This document shows, in pieces, positions 1-8,355 of a DNA stretch of 50,561 bases; the stretch's first letter is position 1, and every line of letters starts with the position of its first letter. Both the position numbers and the translations under genes were made by a program. Source of the DNA: an uncultured Oscillibacter sp. (lineage in GTDB: Bacteria; Bacillota; Clostridia; Oscillospirales; Oscillospiraceae); contig CAMMCS010000001.1 of NCBI GenBank assembly GCA_946494635.1, forward strand, positions 1-50,561, read 5' to 3'. The notes beneath the pieces are model-generated. The model worked only from the letters and a program-made list of their open reading frames with translations. It did no database searches and was not told where the DNA came from.

Positions 1-62
1 CTTGCGCCCGCGCGCGGCTCGCCGGCACGCCCCCCCCCGCCCGAACCCCGGCCCCCCGCCAT

Positions 63-109
63 AAAAAAGGGCGCCCGGCCTGTCCACTGGACAGCCGGGG
101 CTCCTTTGA
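63..109. terminator. Hairpin near the left edge, probable bidirectional terminator
   Basis: A GC-rich stem with arms ending CCTGTCC and GGACAG around a three-base loop ACT is flanked by an A-run on the left and CTCCTTT on the right. It could end transcription from a gene left of the window. The stem has a one-base bulge. Confidence 0.4.
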
Positions 110-824
110 TTGTGACCGGCGGAGAGAGTGCGCAGAGACGGCTGCCGCGCTTTTGGGACAGCGCAGGGAAGGGGCATCGCCCGCAAGCGCCCATCATTTT
201 ACAAAGAATTTACGGAGTGCAGCTTTTACATTCAATATACAGGCTTTATAGTAACGGAAGTGCCGGCAGCGAAGCTGACCGGACGAAGCGGAGCAGACGG
301 GCGGAAAGCGCCTGGCGTACAGCTGATGCAAGGGGCAGGGAAAAGGCCCTTCCGCAGCGCGGCGGCCCCGCGGCCGAGGTGTCTGCGCAGACCGTATAAT
401 CGTTTGCGGTGAAAAGACACAAATTGTTCCAGCCAACTTTGTAGAATTATGTGATATTTACTTTTGGAGGAATATAATGTAATATATGAACGTGAACATT
501 TTTTATTTTTAAATATGTTCACGTTCATATAGAACTTTTTTGATAGATACATAAAAAGCGGAGAGGAGGGGGCCAGACGGAAAGACTTTCAGGCCTGTGA
601 GAAAACACAGGCTGCGGATCGCACAGACTCTTGATTTTGGGACACACACAGAACAGACGACAGACAGACGTAAAGGAGCAGTGTTTTATGAAAGTCCCTT
701 TTCAAGATAAGTGTTGCTGGGGTAATCGTCGAATAAATATTCCCAAGAAAGTTTGAGTAACCCAGAAAACAGCTGGTCTAAGAAAATATCGCTCTGTTGA
801 ATTGTAAACGCTCTTTTCTGGGGT
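110..824. other. Long stretch without a convincing gene
   Basis: No reading frame here has both a ribosome site and protein-like composition. The stretch holds the large dyad at 484-530 (listed separately), a 6-bp hairpin CCTGTG/CACAGG at 594-611, and a 22-codon frame at 688-756 (ATG after AAAGGAG) that looks like a leftover gene start. Composition changes from GC-rich to AT-rich near 410, so it may be a junction left by deletion or insertion. Confidence 0.5.
484..530. repeat. Perfect 16-bp inverted repeat, operator-like
   Basis: The arm ATATGAACGTGAACAT (484-499) is repeated as its exact reverse complement at 515-530 across a 15-base AT-only spacer. Each arm holds two TGAAC units in tandem (TGAAC-G-TGAAC). 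TATAAT at 473-478 lies just left. Length and symmetry suggest a regulator site or a stable cruciform; no T-run of terminator quality adjoins and no regulator gene sits beside it. Confidence 0.6.
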
Positions 825-853
825 GAGACAAGCAGACCAAAGTATGCTATGAT
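825..853 (+). promoter_or_regulatory. Possible sigma-A promoter
   Basis: GAGACA (825-830, four of six matches to TTGACA) is followed after 17 bases by TATGAT (848-853). It would drive the small membrane protein gene starting at 947. Visual match only. Confidence 0.3.
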
Positions 854-886
854 ATAGTTATAGCTTGGAACATTTTTCTAATTTTT

Positions 887-900
887 TCGTCTATATAGAC
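887..900. promoter_or_regulatory. GTCTATATAGAC palindrome
   Basis: A perfect 12-bp palindrome lies at 889-900. Its left part reads TCGTCTATA (887-895), the same nine bases as the half-site of the TetR operator at 7533-7552. The half-sites here overlap and face outward, so it may be a related site, a remnant or coincidence. Confidence 0.3.
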
Positions 901-946
901 AAGGAACAGTTAGACAAACTTGTATTTGACAAAGGAGTGTGTTTGT

Positions 947-1171
947 ATGAAAAAGAAAACTGTATCCATAGTGTTGTTTTTGATTGCCTTTATTGCAACT
1001 TATTTGATTATTTGCTTTGCAATCCCTGGCATGAGAATTAAGTTAGAAGCAGAACCGATAGAAATATTCTTTAAGAGTATCACCCATATGGTGTTTTTCA
1101 AAACGATGATATCTCTTGTCGTTGCAATTATATTTGGTGCAATTCCCTTGTTCTTTGGAAAGAAGAAGTAA
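947..1171 (+). CDS. Small two-helix membrane protein, unknown function
   Basis: A 74-residue protein begins at an ATG eight to ten bases after AAAGGAG; an upstream TTG in the same frame has no ribosome site. A short basic N-terminus (MKKK) precedes a hydrophobic helix at about residues 5-27. A polar linker of about 25 residues containing LEAEPIE follows, then a second helix at about 50-70 and a basic KKK end. This is the topology of a small integral membrane protein with both ends cytoplasmic. I do not recognise the family. It stands alone, with a possible promoter upstream (825-853) and a strong terminator downstream (1213-1244), so it is probably monocistronic. It is AT-richer than the operon that follows. 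Confidence 0.6.
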   Translation: MKKKTVSIVLFLIAFIATYLIICFAIPGMRIKLEAEPIEIFFKSITHMVFFKTMISLVVAIIFGAIPLFFGKKK

Positions 1172-1212
1172 GCCAATTCCAATTAGTTGAACTGAATAGT
1201 ATATCCCATAGG

Positions 1213-1244
1213 AGGAGCAAGGTCGATACACCTTGCTCCTTTTC
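1213..1244 (+). terminator. Rho-independent terminator
   Basis: AGGAGCAAGG (1213-1222) pairs with CCTTGCTCCT (1231-1240) around an 8-base loop and is followed by TTTT. It closes the small membrane protein gene. Confidence 0.8.
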
Positions 1245-1348
1245 ATTGGGCATTCATAAAAAATGAATAAAAAGGTCAGTTATGCATACCAATACTTATC
1301 TCGGACAGAGAGTTTTCCATTCCTACAAGCAGAAAGGAGCGACCAGCC

Positions 1349-1465
1349 ATGACGAAACTGAGGGAGAAAGAAACTGGCCTTCAAGGTTTAAGGTGGAGCC
1401 TCGTTATGTCCCCTAATGAATATTTCTACATCAGAATCAATGGGGCGAGCATTAGCAACACTTAA
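1349..1465 (+). CDS. Possible 38-residue peptide upstream of the importer operon
   Basis: An ATG nine bases after AGAAAGGAGC opens a 38-codon frame ending TAA just 14 bases before the binding-protein gene. The peptide starts MTKLREKETGLQGL and has no hydrophobic segment or motif I recognise. It could be a leader peptide of the importer operon, a remnant gene, or chance. The good ribosome site and position are the only support. Confidence 0.2.
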   Translation: MTKLREKETGLQGLRWSLVMSPNEYFYIRINGASISNT

Positions 1466-1479
1466 CCTAAAAGGGAGTT

Positions 1480-2541
1480 ATGAAAAAGAAATTCTCAATG
1501 TTTCTGGCCATGATCCTCATTGCCAGCGCCCTGACCGGATGCGGCGGCAGCGGCTCCACAGCTGAAACGACGCCTCCTGCAGACAGCGGAGAAGGGACGG
1601 GAGATTCGGCCGCCGCGGCAGTTTCCGGAGATATCATGATCTATACCTCGGCGGAGGACGCCTTCATCTCCGAAGTGTGCGCCATGTTCAATGAGAAGTA
1701 CCCCGATGCCAATGCGGAGTATTACCGCTCCGGCACTGAGGAAGTCATCAGCAAAATCATGGCGGAGCAGATGACCAACAGCATGCAGGCGGACCTGATC
1801 ATGGTTTCTGACGCGCCGACCTTTGAGAGCCTGAAGGCCAACGATCTTCTCCAGCCCTATGACTCCCCGGAGCTGGAGAATATCTACACAGAGTTCGTAG
1901 ACCCCGAGCACTACTATTACGGCACCTTCCCTGCGGCTATGGGAATTGTGTACAACACCAACTTGGTGTCTGAGGCGCCTACCAGCTGGAAGGATCTGCT
2001 GAGCGAGGACGCCAGGGCCAACACCGTGATGCCGAACCCCCTGTACTCCGGAACGGCCGCCAATGCCCTGATGGAGCTGACCCGGGCGGACGGCCTGGGC
2101 TGGGACTATTACCAGGGCCTTTGCGACAATGAGGTCATGGTGGTCAACGGCAACGGCGGCGTTATCAATTCCGTGGCCGCCGGCGAGAACGCCTATGGCA
2201 TCGTCTGCGACTCCAATGCCCTGGCGGCGGCAGCCAGCGGCTCCCCCCTGGCCTTTGCTTACCCGGAGGAGGGCGTCCCCGCCACGGCGGACCCCATCGG
2301 CATCACCAGCACCACGGACAACCTCACCACGGCGCAGGCCTTCCTGGACTTCATGCTGTCTGAAGAGGTGCAGACCCTGGGCCGCGACCTGATCGGAAAG
2401 GCCCCTGTCCGCAAGGGGATGGAAAACCCGGAGGGCAGCCTGGCTGTGGAGGACCGCGTCAACCTGATCACGGATGCCAAGGTCCTCTATGAGACCCGGG
2501 AACAGGATAAGGAGCAGTTTGCCGAGATGTTCGGCTTCTGA
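1480..2541 (+). CDS. Substrate-binding lipoprotein of an Fe3+/phosphonate-class ABC importer
   Basis: This 353-residue extracytoplasmic protein should deliver a ligand to the permease encoded next. Residues 1-20 are a signal peptide ending in lipobox LTGC, with lipidated Cys21. An acidic, Ser/Gly-rich linker runs to about residue 50. The mature part opens with IYTSAEDAF and continues as a class II periplasmic-binding fold, including a GIVYNTNLVSEAPTSWKDLL hinge-type segment. That pattern is typical of the FbpA/AfuA and PhnS-like group (ferric iron, 2-aminoethylphosphonate, spermidine-like ligands). The ligand cannot be read from the sequence. The start has an AAAGGGAG ribosome site. A stem-loop follows at 2552-2601, as often seen between binding-protein and permease genes. 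Confidence 0.85.
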   Translation: MKKKFSMFLAMILIASALTGCGGSGSTAETTPPADSGEGTGDSAAAAVSGDIMIYTSAEDAFISEVCAMFNEKYPDANAEYYRSGTEEVISKIMAEQMTNSMQADLIMVSDAPTFESLKANDLLQPYDSPELENIYTEFVDPEHYYYGTFPAAMGIVYNTNLVSEAPTSWKDLLSEDARANTVMPNPLYSGTAANALMELTRADGLGWDYYQGLCDNEVMVVNGNGGVINSVAAGENAYGIVCDSNALAAAASGSPLAFAYPEEGVPATADPIGITSTTDNLTTAQAFLDFMLSEEVQTLGRDLIGKAPVRKGMENPEGSLAVEDRVNLITDAKVLYETREQDKEQFAEMFGF

Positions 2542-2551
2542 GAGCCTCGGG

Positions 2552-2601
2552 AGAGGACGGCCCGTCTGCACACCCGTCAGACATGCGGCGGGCCGCCCTC
2601 T
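2552..2601 (+). promoter_or_regulatory. Intercistronic stem-loop
   Basis: AGAGG-A-CGGCCCG (2552-2564) pairs with CGGGCCG-C-CCTCT (2589-2601), one mismatch, followed by TCTT. It probably attenuates transcription or protects the upstream mRNA so that binding protein exceeds permease. Confidence 0.6.
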
Positions 2602-2643
2602 TCTTGCAGCAGACTCGGAAGAACATAGGAAAGTGGGGGAATT

Positions 2644-4368
2644 ATGGAAAAACGTGCGCTGCGCCCTGCCGGACGGAGGCTCTCGGCCAAAACACTGGCG
2701 TTGTATATTCTGGTGGTCTTCGGCCTGCTGGCGGTATTCGGCCTGTTCTTCCTGCCGCTGTGGAAGCTGGTTGAGGTGGCCTTTCAGGAAGAGGGCAGAC
2801 TGAGCTTTGGCATTTTACAGGAACAGCTGACAGACCCAAAGACCCTGAAGGTCATTTGGGATACGCTTTACATCAACATCCTCTCATCGTTTTTCGCCAC
2901 AGTGATCGGCGTTGTGATGGCGTATTTCGTCGCATACGCTGACATCCGCGGGAAAAAGCTGATTCATTACGCGCTGCTGCTGCCGCTGATTATCCCGGGG
3001 TACATCATCACCCTGGCCTGGATGCAGTTTTTTGCGAAAAGCGGCTTTGTGGCCTCTCTGGTGCAGAGCCTTGTGCCGAATGCGGTGATGCCGGACATCT
3101 ATTCCTACTGGGGCATCATTTTCGTCTTTTCTGTGACGAAATATCCGCTGATCTACACACTGACCCTCAGCACCTTCCGGAAGATCTCCACCGACATGGA
3201 GCTGGCGGCGGCGATTTCCGGCTGCAACAAGATCAAGACATTTTTCAAGGTTACGCTGCCCATGTCCCTCTCCGGCGTTGCCAATGGGCTGCTCCTTGTG
3301 TTCATCTCCTGCCTGGACAACTTCGGCACAGTGGCCTTTTTGGGCATCCCCGCCCGGATCACCGTGCTCTCCACGGACATCTATCAGTCCATCATCTCCT
3401 TCACAGGCAACGGCTTCGGCGAGGCGGCGGCAAAGTCTGTGATCCTTGGCGTGATCGGCGTGGTGTCCTCCCTGGTCCTGTGGCGGGTGGCGAAGATGTT
3501 CCAGACCATGCAGACAGACCTGGAGGACCTGTCTCCCAGGTTCTTTCTCGGCCGCAGGAAGATCCTGGTGGAGGGCCTGATGTGGCTGGCAATTTTCATA
3601 ATCAACTTTGTGCCGCTGCTGACCCTGATCGTCACCGGATTCATGAAGGGAATCGGCGGCGGATACGGTCTGGACAACATGACACTTGACAATTTTATCT
3701 TCGTGTTCAGCAACGATAAAAGCTTCAACGCCATCAAGAACAGCATCTTCCTGGGAATTTCCACCGCTGTGATCTGCGTGATTCTGGGAACCATCGTGGC
3801 GTATCTGATGGTCCGGCGTCCGTCCATCCTGATCCGGGTGGTGGAGAGCGTCATCTCCGTGCCCTACTCGATCCCGGGGATTATCCTGGGCCTGGCCCTG
3901 ATTCTGACCTGGGCCAGCCCGCTGCCCATCATCAACCGGACCATCTACGCCACAGTGTTTATGCTGCTGGTCTCGTATGTGGTGCGCTTTACATCCCTGC
4001 AGATCCGAAACAGCACCACCGGCGTGCTGCAGACAGACATCTCCATGGAGGAGGCCGCTGAGATCTGCGGCGCCACCACCTTCAGAAAGTGGACATCGGT
4101 GATCATTCCGCTGATCTTCCCGGCAACGGCCTCCGGCATGGGGCTGGTTTTCCTGAACGCCCTGACAGAGCTGACCACGTCCTCACTGCTGTGGTCCGCC
4201 GGATCAGAGACGCTGGGCGTTGTGATTTACAATTATACGTCCGCCGGATATACCACGTCCGCCTGCGCATTGTCCACCGTTGTCTGCGTTATCATCCTGG
4301 TTCTGGTGCTGCTGTACCAGGGCGTTTCCGCGGTGCTGCGCCGCAAATTGGGGAGGAATGAATCATGA
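2644..4368 (+). CDS. Fused two-domain ABC importer permease (FbpB/ThiP type)
   Basis: This 574-residue inner-membrane protein carries two tandem BPD_transp_1 permease domains in one chain. Each half has about six hydrophobic helices, with a loop rich in charged residues near residues 290-310 between them. Each half contains the cytoplasmic EAA loop that docks the ATPase: ELAAAISGCNKIKTFFKVTLP in the first and EEAAEICGATTFRKWTSVIIP in the second. The length fits the fused permeases of Fe3+, thiamine and aminoethylphosphonate importers. The gene ends in an ATGA overlap with the ATPase gene, so the two are translationally coupled. The partner binding protein is immediately upstream. The transported solute is unknown. 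Confidence 0.9.
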   Translation: MEKRALRPAGRRLSAKTLALYILVVFGLLAVFGLFFLPLWKLVEVAFQEEGRLSFGILQEQLTDPKTLKVIWDTLYINILSSFFATVIGVVMAYFVAYADIRGKKLIHYALLLPLIIPGYIITLAWMQFFAKSGFVASLVQSLVPNAVMPDIYSYWGIIFVFSVTKYPLIYTLTLSTFRKISTDMELAAAISGCNKIKTFFKVTLPMSLSGVANGLLLVFISCLDNFGTVAFLGIPARITVLSTDIYQSIISFTGNGFGEAAAKSVILGVIGVVSSLVLWRVAKMFQTMQTDLEDLSPRFFLGRRKILVEGLMWLAIFIINFVPLLTLIVTGFMKGIGGGYGLDNMTLDNFIFVFSNDKSFNAIKNSIFLGISTAVICVILGTIVAYLMVRRPSILIRVVESVISVPYSIPGIILGLALILTWASPLPIINRTIYATVFMLLVSYVVRFTSLQIRNSTTGVLQTDISMEEAAEICGATTFRKWTSVIIPLIFPATASGMGLVFLNALTELTTSSLLWSAGSETLGVVIYNYTSAGYTTSACALSTVVCVIILVLVLLYQGVSAVLRRKLGRNES

Positions 4369-5399
4369 GTACGGAAATTCAAAATATCGTGATGGATTTC
4401 AACGGCTTCAAGGCCTTGAACAACATCAGTCTGAAAATCCAGGACGGGGAGTTCATCGCCATCCTGGGACCCTCCGGCTGCGGAAAGACAACGCTGCTCC
4501 GCCTGCTGGCGGGATTTAACCACCCCACCTCCGGCGAAATCAAAATCGGGGATCAGGTGGTGGCAAACCGGGACTATGTGCTGCCGCCCAACGAGCGGTT
4601 CATCAGTATGGTGTTTCAGTCCTATGCCCTCTGGCCCCACATGAGCGTGCGGAAGAATGTGGCATTCCCCATCAAAAACAGCAGGTTTGTCTCTCCGGAG
4701 ATCCGGTCCAACTGCGACCGGCGCGTCCAGGAGCTGATAGACATGGTGGGTCTGACCGGCATGGAAAAGCGTCTGCCGGCACAGCTGTCCGGCGGGCAGC
4801 GGCAGCGGGTCGCCCTGGCCCGGGCGCTGGCTGTGAACCCGGACCTGCTGCTGATGGATGAGCCGCTTTCCAACCTGGACACGGAGCTGCGGGTGGAGAT
4901 GCGCCAGGAGATCAAGGCACTGCATCAGAAGACCAGGGTGACTGTGGTTTATGTAACGCACGACCAGTCGGAGGCCCTGGCCCTGGCGGACCGGATCGTG
5001 GTGATGAACCACGGACAGATCGAGCAGGTGGGGACGCCCCAGGAGATTTATGGGCATCCGGAGACTGCCTTTGTAGCCAAATTTGTGGGCCGGTCCAACC
5101 TGATTTCCGGTACCTGGGAGGGGGACGCGTTTCTTCCCGCAGGATCGTCCGCCCGCTGGGACGGCAGCCAGATCGCCCCGGTGTTCCGGGAGAACGGGCA
5201 ATATCCCGTCAAGCCGGAGCATCTGAAGGTCACCCACGGCGGCACGGACGGTGTGCGGGCCGAGATCTACGAGATCGAGTACCAGGGCGTGGAAGTCCGC
5301 ATGATGCTGCGCAGCTGCGCCGGCCAGGAGACCCTGGAGGTCCGCTATCGCGGCACAGAGAGCTATCAGGTAGGAGACGAGGTGGTCCTGACCTTATGA
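4365..5399 (+). CDS. ABC importer ATPase (FbpC/PotA-like)
   Basis: This 344-residue cytoplasmic ATPase powers the importer. It has Walker A GPSGCGKTT (residues 35-43, Lys41), Q-loop MVFQSYALWPHMSV, signature LSGGQRQRVALARAL, Walker B LLLMDEP and the switch His in VTHDQSEA. After about residue 235 a C-terminal TOBE_2-type regulatory domain follows, as in the Fe3+/polyamine/2-aminoethylphosphonate ATPases. The gene overlaps both neighbours by four bases (ATGA at 4365-4368 and at 5396-5399). That places the downstream metallo-beta-lactamase-fold gene firmly in the same operon. Substrate specificity is not encoded here. Confidence 0.92.
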   Translation: MSTEIQNIVMDFNGFKALNNISLKIQDGEFIAILGPSGCGKTTLLRLLAGFNHPTSGEIKIGDQVVANRDYVLPPNERFISMVFQSYALWPHMSVRKNVAFPIKNSRFVSPEIRSNCDRRVQELIDMVGLTGMEKRLPAQLSGGQRQRVALARALAVNPDLLLMDEPLSNLDTELRVEMRQEIKALHQKTRVTVVYVTHDQSEALALADRIVVMNHGQIEQVGTPQEIYGHPETAFVAKFVGRSNLISGTWEGDAFLPAGSSARWDGSQIAPVFRENGQYPVKPEHLKVTHGGTDGVRAEIYEIEYQGVEVRMMLRSCAGQETLEVRYRGTESYQVGDEVVLTL

Positions 5400-6265
5400 G
5401 TGAGCTGCACATCCTGGATGTGGGCCGTGCAGACTGCTGCGTACTGCTGCTGGATACCCCTGAGGGCGTGCGGACGGTGGTGGTGGATGGCGGCAGCAAA
5501 TATCACGGGGGCCGCCGTCCGCTGCTGGAGTTCCTGTCTCAGCGAGGGATTACGGTCATTGATCTGCTCATTCTGACCCATCTGCATCAGGACCACTTCG
5601 GCGGGTTTGTCCACCTGGTGGATCAGGTAAAAATCCGCCGGGCCATTGCCCCCTGCGGGGACCTGCGGTTTGCGGACTGCGTCTATCCCGTGTTCGGCAA
5701 CTCGGAATACTATCGGGAGTACCATGCCTTTTTCCAGTATCTGGGCCGTAGCGGGACGGAGCTGCTCACATCCGCCGGCTGCGCCGGCAAAGCGTTTTCC
5801 TTTGGGGCATACACGCTGGAATGTCTCTACCCGCTCGCCGGCAGCGACCTGCGTTCCGTGACCTATGCGCAGGCCCTGTGCAGCCCGGCTCTCACGCAGG
5901 AAAGCATGGCATGGCTGCTGGAGGCCCACAAGCAGACCTGCAATGAGGACAGCAGCATCTGGCTGCTGCGGGAGGGGGAGCGGGACCTGGCGCTGCTCTC
6001 CGGAGACAGTACGGATGAGACGATGCGGGCGGCGCTGTGCGGGCGGCAGGTCCATCCCCGGCTGCAAAAATTGTCACATCATGGAATTTGCCGGCGCTAT
6101 TTTTCCGAATATGTAGAAAATTTGACTCAGCCAGAAATTTTGGTGGTCAGCGTCGATCGAATGCATTATACTGAAGAAATGGAACGGCAGATTGACGCGC
6201 TGTGTGCCGCGGGAGGCTCCCGGGCGTATTACACCTTTCAGGGAGATCTGGACATTTCACTCTGA
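5396..6265 (+). CDS. ComEC-like metallo-beta-lactamase-fold hydrolase
   Basis: This 289-residue protein has the metal-binding motif HLHQDH (His62, His64, Asp66, His67), preceded by the beta-strand motif VVDGGS and ILTH. Later come LSGDST (metal-bridging Asp) and LSHHG (metal His). The fold resembles the stand-alone C-terminal domain of ComEC/Rec2 proteins, which act on phosphodiesters or nucleotides. No signal peptide is visible, so it should be cytoplasmic. Its ATGA overlap with the importer ATPase means it is co-translated. It may hydrolyse the imported compound, for example a phosphoester or phosphonate ester, but that is inference. The end of the gene (about 6100-6200) is locally AT-richer than its start. 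Confidence 0.8.
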   Translation: MSELHILDVGRADCCVLLLDTPEGVRTVVVDGGSKYHGGRRPLLEFLSQRGITVIDLLILTHLHQDHFGGFVHLVDQVKIRRAIAPCGDLRFADCVYPVFGNSEYYREYHAFFQYLGRSGTELLTSAGCAGKAFSFGAYTLECLYPLAGSDLRSVTYAQALCSPALTQESMAWLLEAHKQTCNEDSSIWLLREGERDLALLSGDSTDETMRAALCGRQVHPRLQKLSHHGICRRYFSEYVENLTQPEILVVSVDRMHYTEEMERQIDALCAAGGSRAYYTFQGDLDISL

Positions 6266-6286
6266 GCGGCACGGAAGGGAAGGGCT

Positions 6287-7315
6287 ATGGAGCGGCTGAC
6301 CATCAAGGACATTGCGAGAATGGCGGGAGTGTCACATACCACCGTATCCCGGGCCCTGAACGGGGCGCGGAATATCCGGCCGGAGACCTACGAGCGAATC
6401 ATGGAGATCTGCCGCAGCACCGGCTATACGCTGAACGCGGCGGCCAGGCAGCTCAAGCGCAGCGATTCCGGCGCTATCGGGATCATTGTGCCGGATATCT
6501 CAAATGCGTTTTTCTGCGAGCTGACCCGGCACCTGGAGTGGCTGACCCGCCAGGAAGGGCGCAATGTCTTCATTTCCAGCTCCTTTTATGACTATGACAT
6601 CGAGGACCAGAACATCCGGGCGCTGATGGAGAACCGGGTTTCGGGAATCATTCTCTCCGGTGTGGGGGATCAGACCTATCTGCGCCTCCGGGATTATTTT
6701 GGGAAGGTTCCCATCGTCTTTCTGGGGGACAATCTTCCGGAGGGAATGGTCTCTCAGATTACCGTCAACAATTATGAGGGAACCTATATGGCTGCCCGGT
6801 ATCTGATTTCCCTGGGGCATCGGGATCTGATGTTCCTGGGGGGCAGGAAGTCCTCCGTGACGCACTGCCGCCGCCAGCAGGGATTTCTGGACGCAGTATC
6901 CGGGGCGGAGGGCGTGCATGGCGAGATATTCACCATGCTTTCCGGCAGCCGGATCGAGGATGGGTACCACACGGGACTCGCCTATTTTACCCGCTGCCTG
7001 GAGGAGAAGCGCCCCTTTGCAACGGGGATTCTGTGCATCAGCGACCACTTTGCCCTCGGCGTCATGCAGGCGGCGGTGGAAGCCGGCGTGGAGATTCCCG
7101 AGCAGGTCTCCCTGATCGGCTTTGACGATGTCTCGTTTGCCTCCCTGCCGCGGATCCAACTCACCACGGTCTCCCAGCCGAAAGAGGAGATCTGCACCGC
7201 CGCCGTGCAGACGCTTGAGGAGCTGATCCGGGCGGACAGGCCGGCTGCAGTCAGCTACAAGGCGATACAGCCTGTTTTGATCTGCCGGGAAACCTGCGGC
7301 CCGCCGAGTCGCTGA
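6287..7315 (+). CDS. LacI-family transcriptional regulator
   Basis: This 342-residue repressor has an N-terminal LacI helix-turn-helix (residues 4-24, TIKDIARMAGVSHTTVSRALNG). The hinge helix region is NAAARQLKRSDSGAIGIIVPDISNAFF, followed by a periplasmic-binding-like effector domain with the typical endings IGFDDVSFASL and LTTVSQPKEEIC. It starts 21 bases after the hydrolase gene behind a GGAAGGG ribosome site and is the last gene of the importer operon. It probably senses the imported solute or a product and represses the operon. I could not find a clear palindromic LacI operator upstream of 1480. A strong terminator follows. Confidence 0.9.
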   Translation: MERLTIKDIARMAGVSHTTVSRALNGARNIRPETYERIMEICRSTGYTLNAAARQLKRSDSGAIGIIVPDISNAFFCELTRHLEWLTRQEGRNVFISSSFYDYDIEDQNIRALMENRVSGIILSGVGDQTYLRLRDYFGKVPIVFLGDNLPEGMVSQITVNNYEGTYMAARYLISLGHRDLMFLGGRKSSVTHCRRQQGFLDAVSGAEGVHGEIFTMLSGSRIEDGYHTGLAYFTRCLEEKRPFATGILCISDHFALGVMQAAVEAGVEIPEQVSLIGFDDVSFASLPRIQLTTVSQPKEEICTAAVQTLEELIRADRPAAVSYKAIQPVLICRETCGPPSR

Positions 7316-7392
7316 AGGGGGCCGTGAGCGCCGTCCGCTCCTGCGCGGCGGCTCGGGCGGGATGCCCTGCTGCCAGACAATATCACGCGAAA

Positions 7393-7425
7393 AAGGCACT
7401 GCCGGTTTTCCGGCAGTGCCTTTCT
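7393..7425 (+). terminator. Rho-independent terminator of the importer operon
   Basis: A perfect 13-bp stem (7393-7405 with 7410-7422, arm AAGGCACTGCCGG) with loop TTTT is followed by TCTT. It ends the operon that begins at 1480. Confidence 0.9.
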
Positions 7426-7499
7426 TCGTGGGCTGAGCAAGGGCCTTCCGCCGGAGCGGAGTTTTCAGAATATTCATACATTTTTCAAAAAATACTTAC

Positions 7500-7552
7500 A
7501 GACGAAGCCGTCTATATATACTATACTTCTGTTATAGACGAAATCGTCTATA
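7500..7552. promoter_or_regulatory. Tandem TetR operators over a promoter
   Basis: TATAGACGAAATCGTCTATA (7533-7552) is a perfect 9+2+9 palindrome. A second copy of its core, AGACGAAGCCGTCT, lies at 7500-7513 with identical half-site spacing; the two centres are 36 bp apart. A possible -10 box, TATACT (7522-7527), lies between them. The sites sit upstream of the TetR gene at 7681 and are the obvious autoregulatory operators for the tetR-exporter operon. Confidence 0.8.
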
Positions 7553-7680
7553 TTTGAGAGCGAACCGCGCGGGATGGCGGGAGACCGCAAGCAGCACTCC
7601 CGTGTGCGGCGGCCGCCGCGGGAGCTGCGGAAGAGAGCACCGGCAGATCCGCTTCGCTCTTGCGGGGGAGGAGAAGGAAC

Positions 7681-8355
7681 ATGCGGCAAAAGGAGCGGCA
7701 GGAGCGCAGCAGGGAGGAAATCTACCAGGCGGCGCTGGAGGAGTTTGGAACCTATGGGTACGACAGGGTGAACATGGAGCGGATCTGTGGGAAGCATGGG
7801 ATTTCCAAGGGGATGATGTATCACTACTACGCCAACAAGGATGCGCTGTTTCTGCTCTGCGTGGAGCGGACCTTTTCGGCGCTGGAATCTTATGTGGCAG
7901 CCCATGCGGCAGACCTGGCGGGGAAGGATGTGCTGGAGGACATCAAAAATTATTTTTTGATCAGGGAGCACTTTTTTGAGGAGAACCTCCTGCAGAAACT
8001 GATTTTTGAAAATGCCATGCTCCGCCCGCCGAAGCATCTGGCGGAGCAGATCCAGGTCCTGCGGGCGCCGATCCGGAACATGAACCGGATGTTTCTCCGG
8101 CAGCTGGTGCGTAAGATGCCGCTGCGCCCCGGCCTGGATCCGGAAAAAGTGACTCGGTATCTGGAGAGCGTGGGGTACTTTTTCGAGAGCACAATGGCCT
8201 GCTATTACCAGAGCGGAACAGCCGGGGAGGATTTCCATGCCCTGCTGGAACGCGCGGGAGAGATGCTGGACCTGGTTCTCTTCGGTGTGATCCGCCAGAC
8301 GCAGGAACCTGCGGATACCCGGACGCCGCCGGAAGGCGGCGGGGAGACCAGATGA
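7681..8355 (+). CDS. TetR-family regulator of the ABC exporter
   Basis: This 224-residue regulator has the TetR DNA-binding domain at its N-terminus: IYQAALEEFGTYGYDRVNM, then the helix-turn-helix with GISKGMMYHYYANKDALF. A longer helical ligand-binding domain without recognisable signature follows. I chose ATG 7681, which follows GGAGGAGAAGG; a TTG seven codons earlier lacks a ribosome site. Two matching palindromes lie in its promoter (7500-7552). The next genes encode a heterodimeric ABC exporter, so it probably represses efflux until an inducer, likely a toxic amphipathic compound, binds. Confidence 0.88.
   Translation: MRQKERQERSREEIYQAALEEFGTYGYDRVNMERICGKHGISKGMMYHYYANKDALFLLCVERTFSALESYVAAHAADLAGKDVLEDIKNYFLIREHFFEENLLQKLIFENAMLRPPKHLAEQIQVLRAPIRNMNRMFLRQLVRKMPLRPGLDPEKVTRYLESVGYFFESTMACYYQSGTAGEDFHALLERAGEMLDLVLFGVIRQTQEPADTRTPPEGGGETR

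Noticed and set aside
106..436. Overlapping 80-100-residue frames on both strands near the left edge
   Set aside because: Composition is Arg/Pro-rich shadow-like, with no ribosome sites, motifs or hydrophobic pattern; treated as non-coding.
688..756. 22-codon frame with AAAGGAG and ATG
   Set aside because: Too short, no recognisable motif, and nothing downstream in frame; perhaps the stub of a lost gene, noted only in the region entry.
1495..2571. Long minus-strand open frame opposite the binding-protein gene
   Set aside because: A GC-rich shadow of a clearly real lipoprotein gene; the same applies to the long opposite-strand frames at 8400-12135, 14781-15800 and 42406-43917.
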